Positions 16,234 through 20,412 of a DNA stretch of 20,412 nucleotides are shown piece by piece (position 1 is the stretch's first letter; every line of letters begins with the position of its first letter). The notes under the pieces were generated by a model. The model saw nothing but the letters and a program-made list of their open reading frames with translations, ran no database searches and was not told where the DNA came from. A program made the position numbers and the translations under genes. Source of the DNA: JADFOB01 sp046753625 (GTDB taxonomy: Bacteria > Planctomycetota > Phycisphaerae > UBA1845); assembly GCA_046753625.1 (NCBI GenBank), contig JBHHUB010000058.1:1-20412 (forward strand). The letters run 5' to 3'.

Positions 16234-16874
16234 TGGGCGATTCGGCCGACATGAATTGTGCCGGACCATCAAGACATCGCAGGCGTGCGATCGTCTTGAT
16301 CGGCATGCGCGGCTCGGGCAAAACGTGCGTGGGCCGCGTTCTGGCGGAGTTGATGACTCATCGTCCATCGTCCCGCCTCAAGCCGTTTGGCGATACCTTC
16401 GCATTCGGAGGATCATGGACCGAGCCGTTCGCCGATGTGGATGAGATGATCGCGGAATCGGCCGGTCGCTCGATTACCGAGATCTTCGCCCGACAAGGCG
16501 AAACATCCTTTCGAAATCTGGAGCATCAGGCGATCCGGAGTATCTGCGCCGCGCCGCCTACCGTTATTTCCGTGGGCGGCGGTGCGGTGCTTGATGAGGA
16601 GAATGTGCGAGCACTTGCCAAGATCGGCCTGTTCGTCTGGCTGACGGCGCCCGCCAATGTTCTTTGGGACCGCATTCAACGCGATGCGCAATCGGCCCCG
16701 AACCGACCGCCCCTCACCGAAGAAACGGGACTCGACGAAATCCAAACGCTCTTGGCCCGCCGGTCCGACGTCTACCGGCGTGTTGCCGACGTCGAGATCG
16801 AGACGACCGGGAACACGCCCGAACAAATCGCCGCAGACATCCTTGCCTGGTACGCGGCCTCGGGGCACGCGTGA
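16233..16874 (+). CDS. aroK: Shikimate kinase with an inserted loop
   Basis: This enzyme phosphorylates shikimate to shikimate 3-phosphate in the cytoplasm, the step after AroDE. The 213-residue product has Walker A GMRGSGKT (24-31), the substrate/magnesium Asp pair FADVDEMI (Asp68, Asp70), FRNLE with Arg94, the VGGGAV loop (114-119), the lid NRPPL with Arg158, and RRSDVYRRVAD near the end. It overlaps the aroDE stop. GGAGG (16224-16228) is 4 bases from ATG 16233 and only 1 base from ATG 16230, so 16233 is chosen, though the ATGA overlap at 16230 is possible. Between the Walker A helix and the first Asp there are about 20 extra residues (THRPSSRLKPFGDTFAFGGS), absent from E. coli AroK. The ~10-residue N-terminal extension is also unusual. 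Confidence 0.92.
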   Translation: MGDSADMNCAGPSRHRRRAIVLIGMRGSGKTCVGRVLAELMTHRPSSRLKPFGDTFAFGGSWTEPFADVDEMIAESAGRSITEIFARQGETSFRNLEHQAIRSICAAPPTVISVGGGAVLDEENVRALAKIGLFVWLTAPANVLWDRIQRDAQSAPNRPPLTEETGLDEIQTLLARRSDVYRRVADVEIETTGNTPEQIAADILAWYAASGHA

Positions 16875-16931
16875 CGGCTCCGCCAAACCCAGCCGGCATG
16901 ACGCCCCCCCATCGAACCTCCGCGCCGGTTT

Positions 16932-17663
16932 CTACTGGGCGGCCGGCCCCGCATCCTCCCTTTGATTCGGATGGGGCAGGCCCGTCTCGTCGCATATCGC
17001 CGCGATGATGCGCGGTTGTTCCTTGAGAACGTAGCTGTCCAGCGATACCGATCTGGACCGCGGCCCGTCGTTGTAGTGAAGCACGACGACTTCATCGTGC
17101 TTACCCTTTGAGAGGGCCGTCATATCGGTAAACCGGATCAATGGACGCGTACCCAAAATCAATCCGTCGTCGTTGACCACGGCCTTCGTGCGTAAGATGC
17201 ATAGGAGCCGAACGATCAGAAGCCCTCCGGCCGCCGAAAAAAACCACCCCATCCAGATTTGCAGCGCTATGTCCGTAGGGCTATGCACCGGTCCCGGGGT
17301 CCACAGAGCTTCCTGCACGCGGTGGCCGCCGTGGCGCAACTGAATGAATCCGCCCCGACCGAAGAAGTAAGACACGCCCTCGCGTTCCCACCCCGCGCCA
17401 CCGAGCACCCGCGATGCGTCTTCCAAACTCATGCCGGGCTTGATGGTATGGATGCGCCCTGCGGTGGGTTCATTTCGGCAAAGGGGCAAGGGATCCGGCT
17501 CCCCGATTCCGAGCCGATCCGTAAAGACGGCCTTGATGTTTTGCACCGGGTACGCAATGTATCCATCGTAAAGGGAGTAGACGCCGTACGCGGCGACCAA
17601 TAAGGTCAATGCGGCGTTGCGAAGCATTCGCTCCCCGGTCGTGCCCGATCTAATCTCAGCCAT
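16932..17663 (-). CDS. Two-TM membrane protein with PH-like C-terminal region
   Basis: This 243-residue protein belongs to no family I can name. Residues ~16-34 are a membrane helix. Residues ~40-130 form a soluble region with a 'TIKPGMSLEDASRVLGGAGW' start resembling SmpA/BamE- or PDZ-like processing of a small fold. A second helix lies at ~132-157. Residues ~163-228 hold alternating strands (VVNDDGLILGTRPLIRFTD, EVVVLHY, SVSLDSYVL) then a helix, the shape of bacterial PH-like domains (bPH family). The N-terminal segment and tail would both be cytoplasmic, with the middle region outside. ATG 17663 is chosen because GGAGG lies 7 bases upstream. The stop faces aroK, with 57 bases between the genes. 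The PH assignment is a pattern impression, not a motif match. Confidence 0.78.
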   Translation of the reverse strand: MAEIRSGTTGERMLRNAALTLLVAAYGVYSLYDGYIAYPVQNIKAVFTDRLGIGEPDPLPLCRNEPTAGRIHTIKPGMSLEDASRVLGGAGWEREGVSYFFGRGGFIQLRHGGHRVQEALWTPGPVHSPTDIALQIWMGWFFSAAGGLLIVRLLCILRTKAVVNDDGLILGTRPLIRFTDMTALSKGKHDEVVVLHYNDGPRSRSVSLDSYVLKEQPRIIAAICDETGLPHPNQREDAGPAAQ

Positions 17664-17901
17664 CAACATGCCTCCGCGCCGTGACTCTATTCCCCTGGAA
17701 TTACGAACGCGGCTCCGCGATCTCATTGGCCGTCGCCCGATTCGAGCCCATCCGCCGCCGCGCGTGACGCCGCCACGTTGGGCAGCCCGCCGAAACGAAA
17801 CGTCGAGCGTGCATCGTCGGCCTTGTCGCTCGTGTTGGCAAGCGATTTGATTCGGAGTCCTGCATCGAAGACGCGCCGACACCCCAGTACTTGCATCAAC
17901 A

Positions 17902-17918
17902 AATCACAGGTTGTGATT
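17902..17918. promoter_or_regulatory. Dyad AATCACA-GGT-TGTGATT, possible operator
   Basis: Perfect 7-base arms AATCACA and TGTGATT are separated by three bases. It is AT-richer than its surroundings and lies 120 bases upstream of ATG 18038, positions typical of a regulator binding site. The half-site resembles CRP-like TGTGA but is oriented outward, so I assign no regulator. Confidence 0.4.
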
Positions 17919-17964
17919 ACACCGCGCATGCGCCGAATTGAAAAACCTTGGAGGAAACGTCATA

Positions 17965-18003
17965 ATGGACCGGCGAAACGGCGCAGCGACCGAAATCGTG
18001 TAA
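17965..18003 (+). CDS. Possible 12-residue leader ORF
   Basis: ATG 17965 starts a 12-codon frame (MDRRNGAATEIV, stop TAA at 18001). GGAGG lies 10 bases upstream, a better SD than several real genes here have. It ends 34 bases before the ATG of the 18038 gene. It could be a leader peptide or a coupling ORF. Chance occurrence of SD plus ATG is also quite possible, as no coding bias can be judged at this length. Confidence 0.25.
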   Translation: MDRRNGAATEIV

Positions 18004-18037
18004 GTCAGGAATCCCGAGATCAAAGGTGAGGTTCAGA

Positions 18038-18793
18038 ATGGAAAGCGGGCTTAGCGCGGTATGTGATGAGTTTTACGTCAACTGTCGGCTTTTCCTCAAG
18101 ATGGAGCTTGGTCTTCAACGCGAGACGGTACTCCACTTCTTCGATCGCCTTCGGAGATCATACCCCACGCTGACGAAGCTCCGGCGCCGGGATGATCGCT
18201 GCCTAGTTCTCGAAGAAGAGCCCGATGAACGCAACCGACGGCGTTGGGTACGGCTTGATCAGAACAGCCTGCGTTTCGGCATCTACTCGCCGGCGGATCT
18301 CGATGAAGTGCGGCGTTTCGGCGAGCTGATCTTTACCCAGGCTCCTTGCCACCTCACGCTCAGCGATATCGATTTCGAACATCTCGAGCTCTTGTACGCG
18401 TTCGACCTGGAATACCGCGGCAACCACGATCAACTCGTTGCCGAGACGTTCTTCAGCGATCAGCTCCGCGGCGGATTCCTGGACACCGGCGACAACACCA
18501 AGGTCATCGATGCCCAACCCTACTTCGGCATTGCGCTGAACGCCGACTGCGATCTTCAGGCCTATCTGGAAGTGAAATCACGGACGACATCCTACGAGGT
18601 GCGCAACGAGGCGTTCGACGGTGAGCCGATCAGCATATTCTTGACGCTGCGCAAGTATTGGGGCGTAACTGAGCCCGTATCGCTCGATCAAGCGCTGGCC
18701 ACGCTGTTCGACCATGCCGACGAAACCGCTACGGAAAAGGTGGTTCCCAACTTCGTCAATCCCCTGGCAGCGGCAATCGCAAGCCGGCCGTAG
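18038..18793 (+). CDS. Conserved-looking cytoplasmic protein of unknown function
   Basis: The 251-residue product matches no family I recognise. It has no signal peptide or membrane helix and looks globular: an N-terminal helical part (MESGLSAVCDEFYVNCRLFL; VLHFFDRLRRSYPTLTKL, ~30-47), then a central alpha/beta region with LDQNSLRFGIYSPADLDEVRRFGELIF and SDIDFEHLELLYAFDLEYRG (~109-128). A longer C-terminal part has strands around ~161-205 (YFGIALNADCDLQAYLEVK, PISIFLTLRKYW). The charged DRLRRSYPTLTKLRRRDDR motif is striking. ATG 18038 is chosen over GTG 18026 because GGTGAGG lies 6 bases upstream of the ATG. The hydrophobic and acidic pattern 'HLELLYAFDLEY' suggests a compact sheet, possibly ligand-binding. 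The gene stands alone between a divergent and a convergent neighbour. Confidence 0.8.
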   Translation: MESGLSAVCDEFYVNCRLFLKMELGLQRETVLHFFDRLRRSYPTLTKLRRRDDRCLVLEEEPDERNRRRWVRLDQNSLRFGIYSPADLDEVRRFGELIFTQAPCHLTLSDIDFEHLELLYAFDLEYRGNHDQLVAETFFSDQLRGGFLDTGDNTKVIDAQPYFGIALNADCDLQAYLEVKSRTTSYEVRNEAFDGEPISIFLTLRKYWGVTEPVSLDQALATLFDHADETATEKVVPNFVNPLAAAIASRP

Positions 18794-18818
18794 GGATGCC
18801 CCCGGCGAGTTCGCCCCG

Positions 18819-18846
18819 CGCCCGCGCCGGCAGGCCGGCGCGGGCG
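18819..18846. terminator. GC-rich hairpin between convergent genes
   Basis: CGCCCGCGCCGG and CCGGCGCGGGCG form a perfect 12-bp stem with a CAGG loop, 26 bases past the stop of the 18038 gene and 29 bases past the stop of the dockerin gene on the other strand. The symmetry suits a bidirectional terminator, but neither side has a clear U tract. Confidence 0.55.
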
Positions 18847-18875
18847 GGCGGGCGTTTGACGAAGTTGAGCGTCGG

Positions 18876-20411
18876 CTATCGCTTCCTGCGGCCATGGCGG
18901 AACGACTTCAGCGACGGAGCCACCGGAGGGTCACCCGACGGTACATCGCCCGCAGCGAAGGCTGCCACGTCCAGCATGTCCACCCAACCATCGCCGTTCC
19001 GATCGGCCCCCGTGAGCTCGTGCCAACCCTGAGCTTCGAGCTCGGCCACCGAAATCCGCATGATCGGGCCTGATGCCCCGTCGCCGCCGACTCCTGCCGT
19101 CATTGTGCAACAGGGGGCGACGTCCAATTGAGCAAAGTTGAAGCTCAAAATCGAGAAGTCCTCGATGCCCACGATGCCGTTGCCGCTAAGGTCCGCGTTC
19201 CATTGTGCAGGCGTGGGAGCACTCGCGGGCAAGCCCAAGCAGTTCGTATTGGCCGGGACCTGCGTATTGAATTGCGAATTCAGAATAGCGAAATCCACAA
19301 TATCCACGAATGTATCATCGTTGAAGTCGCCTCCGCGAAGCGCAATGCCACCGGTGGCGGGGTCGAAGCTGGCCGAAAAAGTCACACCATTTCCCGTGAC
19401 CATCGCCCTACCGCGCACGCTATGAAGCCGGTCCCGCGCAGTGACGCAGGTATAAACCCCCGTGGGAACGGACAACGGAAACCCCGTCACCCGCGCCGGC
19501 GGGACCCCGGGCATTGTGGTCGCAAACGCCATCTGAGCTTCTACAGTCTCAACCGGTTGCGTCAGGTCACTGCAGTTCGAGAGTTCGAACGTGATACAGC
19601 GCACCATGTTGCCATCCGTGCCGTCCAGCGCAACATCCACGACCAGCAGGCTCGCTGGCACGACGGTTACGTTGAAAACACACGGCTCACCGGCGTCCAG
19701 ACCGTTGCCGCAGACATCCGTGGCGCTGCAGGTGACGCGCGTTGTGCCGATCGGGAATGTGCCTCCATCTGCGGCTGTCGGTTGCGGGGCCGATAGCGGC
19801 AGGCACGCTTCGACGGCCGGACAATCCGACGCGGTAACGCACGCGGTGAGGGACGTCACGCACTGGCCCGCTTCCGTGACACAACTGACCGCTCTCGTGC
19901 CGTCGCACGCGTCGATCGCCGTCGGCTGCGGCCATGCAACCACAGCCGACGTGGCCCCGGCATCCGCGCTGACGGTGCGGTCGATCGGACACGTGATCCC
20001 GAAGTCCGGCGCCAGTCCATCGATGCGAACCGGGGTCATGTTCTCAACCACGACCCCTGGGACCGCCATCCCGGCCGTGTCCGCGACGCCGGACGGCGGG
20101 CTGTGCGTGCGGAAGTTCACGACCGCGTCGGGGTCGCACGCGGCGATCGCCTTGAAGGTGATGGCGGCCATGCTGGTGCCGTCCGCGGAGGTTCCAGCGT
20201 CCCCGAGGTTAACACCAGCAAAATAGTCGATGGTTCCGACGATGGGGTCATGGGCGAAGAGAAGCGCATCCGGGAACGACGCTGTCGGCGAAACGGACTG
20301 GAATTCCAGTTTGGACTGATCGTAATCCAAATAGAACTGGCCGCTGACGATCTTGTTGCAGCGCACATGGCATTGGGAGTTGATCGCACAGGGTTGGCCC
20401 GCATCCACCCC
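18876..20411 (-). CDS. Secreted cohesin-like / HYR / dockerin-like protein (5' end outside window)
   Basis: The gene is open to the right edge, so the N-terminus and any signal peptide are missing; 512 codons are visible. Residues are numbered from the GTG at 20408. Residues ~20-125 resemble a cohesin-type beta-sandwich: GQFYLDYDQSKLEFQSVSP, later TSMAAITFKA. Residues ~134-250 form a HYR domain: ITCPIDRTVSADAGATSAVV, WPQPTAIDACDG, GTFPIGTTRVTCSATDVCGN, with an extra Cys-rich loop (~176-203). A third beta-domain (~255-350) follows. Near the C-terminus lie three dockerin-like calcium loops starting at Asp361 (DFNDDTFVDIVD), Asp406 (DLSGNGIVGIED) and Asp469 (DRNGDGWVDMLD). The last residues, KSFRHGRRKR, are strongly basic. 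Known roles of such modules are secreted protein-protein or carbohydrate contacts. The ligand and partner are unknown. The stop at 18876 faces the 18038 gene. Confidence 0.88.
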   Translation of the reverse strand, partial: GVDAGQPCAINSQCHVRCNKIVSGQFYLDYDQSKLEFQSVSPTASFPDALLFAHDPIVGTIDYFAGVNLGDAGTSADGTSMAAITFKAIAACDPDAVVNFRTHSPPSGVADTAGMAVPGVVVENMTPVRIDGLAPDFGITCPIDRTVSADAGATSAVVAWPQPTAIDACDGTRAVSCVTEAGQCVTSLTACVTASDCPAVEACLPLSAPQPTAADGGTFPIGTTRVTCSATDVCGNGLDAGEPCVFNVTVVPASLLVVDVALDGTDGNMVRCITFELSNCSDLTQPVETVEAQMAFATTMPGVPPARVTGFPLSVPTGVYTCVTARDRLHSVRGRAMVTGNGVTFSASFDPATGGIALRGGDFNDDTFVDIVDFAILNSQFNTQVPANTNCLGLPASAPTPAQWNADLSGNGIVGIEDFSILSFNFAQLDVAPCCTMTAGVGGDGASGPIMRISVAELEAQGWHELTGADRNGDGWVDMLDVAAFAAGDVPSGDPPVAPSLKSFRHGRRKR

Positions 20412-20412
20412 G

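Larger units (their letters stand above)
17664..18037. other. Intergenic stretch between divergent genes
   Basis: This stretch separates the PH-like gene (minus) from the 18038 gene (plus). It holds a dyad (17902-17918), the 10-base palindrome GCGCATGCGC (17924-17933), a possible 12-codon ORF with SD (17965-18003), and the SD of the next gene. No convincing -35/-10 pair was found on either strand. The first ~220 bases (17664-17880) show nothing recognisable. Confidence 0.55.

Noticed and set aside
1..20412. A defence island, phage or integrative element
   Set aside because: No integrase, recombinase, restriction, toxin-antitoxin or phage structural gene is recognisable. The only mobile trace is the transposase remnant.

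Overview
The window looks like ordinary chromosomal DNA from a GC-rich member of the Planctomycetota, most likely an uncultured Phycisphaerae-like lineage. This assignment is inference. It rests on very large secreted proteins built from FG-GAP, dockerin-like, cohesin-like and hyalin (HYR) modules, a fused AroD-AroE enzyme followed by aroK, a DUF4190-type membrane protein, and TPR-rich proteins. No marker gene is present to fix the taxonomy.

Layout, left to right. (1) Two plus-strand TPR genes, the first cut by the left edge (2-409, 427-2118). (2) A gene-free stretch (2119-2755) holding a 10-base C run and a decayed C-terminal piece of an IS4-type transposase. (3) A minus-strand block: a coiled-coil protein (2756-3541), a P1B metal-transporting ATPase (3778-5766) and a 1307-residue FG-GAP propeller protein (5958-9881). 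(4) A gene-free stretch of about 900 bases (9882-10786) with two good sigma70-like promoters, one facing each way. (5) A DUF4190-like protein (10787-11440, plus), then SppA (11557-13422, minus) and a membrane transglutaminase-like protein (13561-14403, minus). (6) The aroDE-aroK operon (14668-16874, plus). (7) A two-TM protein with a PH-like tail (16932-17663, minus). (8) A divergent intergenic region with a dyad and a tiny SD-preceded ORF, then an unrecognised cytoplasmic protein (18038-18793, plus). (9) A large secreted cohesin/HYR/dockerin protein that runs off the right edge (18876-20411, minus).

How the genes relate. Only aroDE-aroK forms a clear functional unit: three shikimate-pathway activities (DHQ dehydratase, shikimate dehydrogenase, shikimate kinase) from two overlapping genes. 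The other genes are mostly singletons, in divergent or convergent pairs with short hairpins or gaps between them. FG-GAP and HYR/dockerin proteins are cell-surface or secreted products. SppA and the transglutaminase-like protein belong to the envelope.

I found no defence island, CRISPR array, tRNA, rRNA, phage or convincing undescribed multi-gene system. The best leads are module nesting inside the FG-GAP propeller, a 15-bp hairpin that covers the ribosome binding site of the transglutaminase-like gene, the insertion in shikimate kinase, the decayed transposase, and the unassigned 18038-18793 protein.
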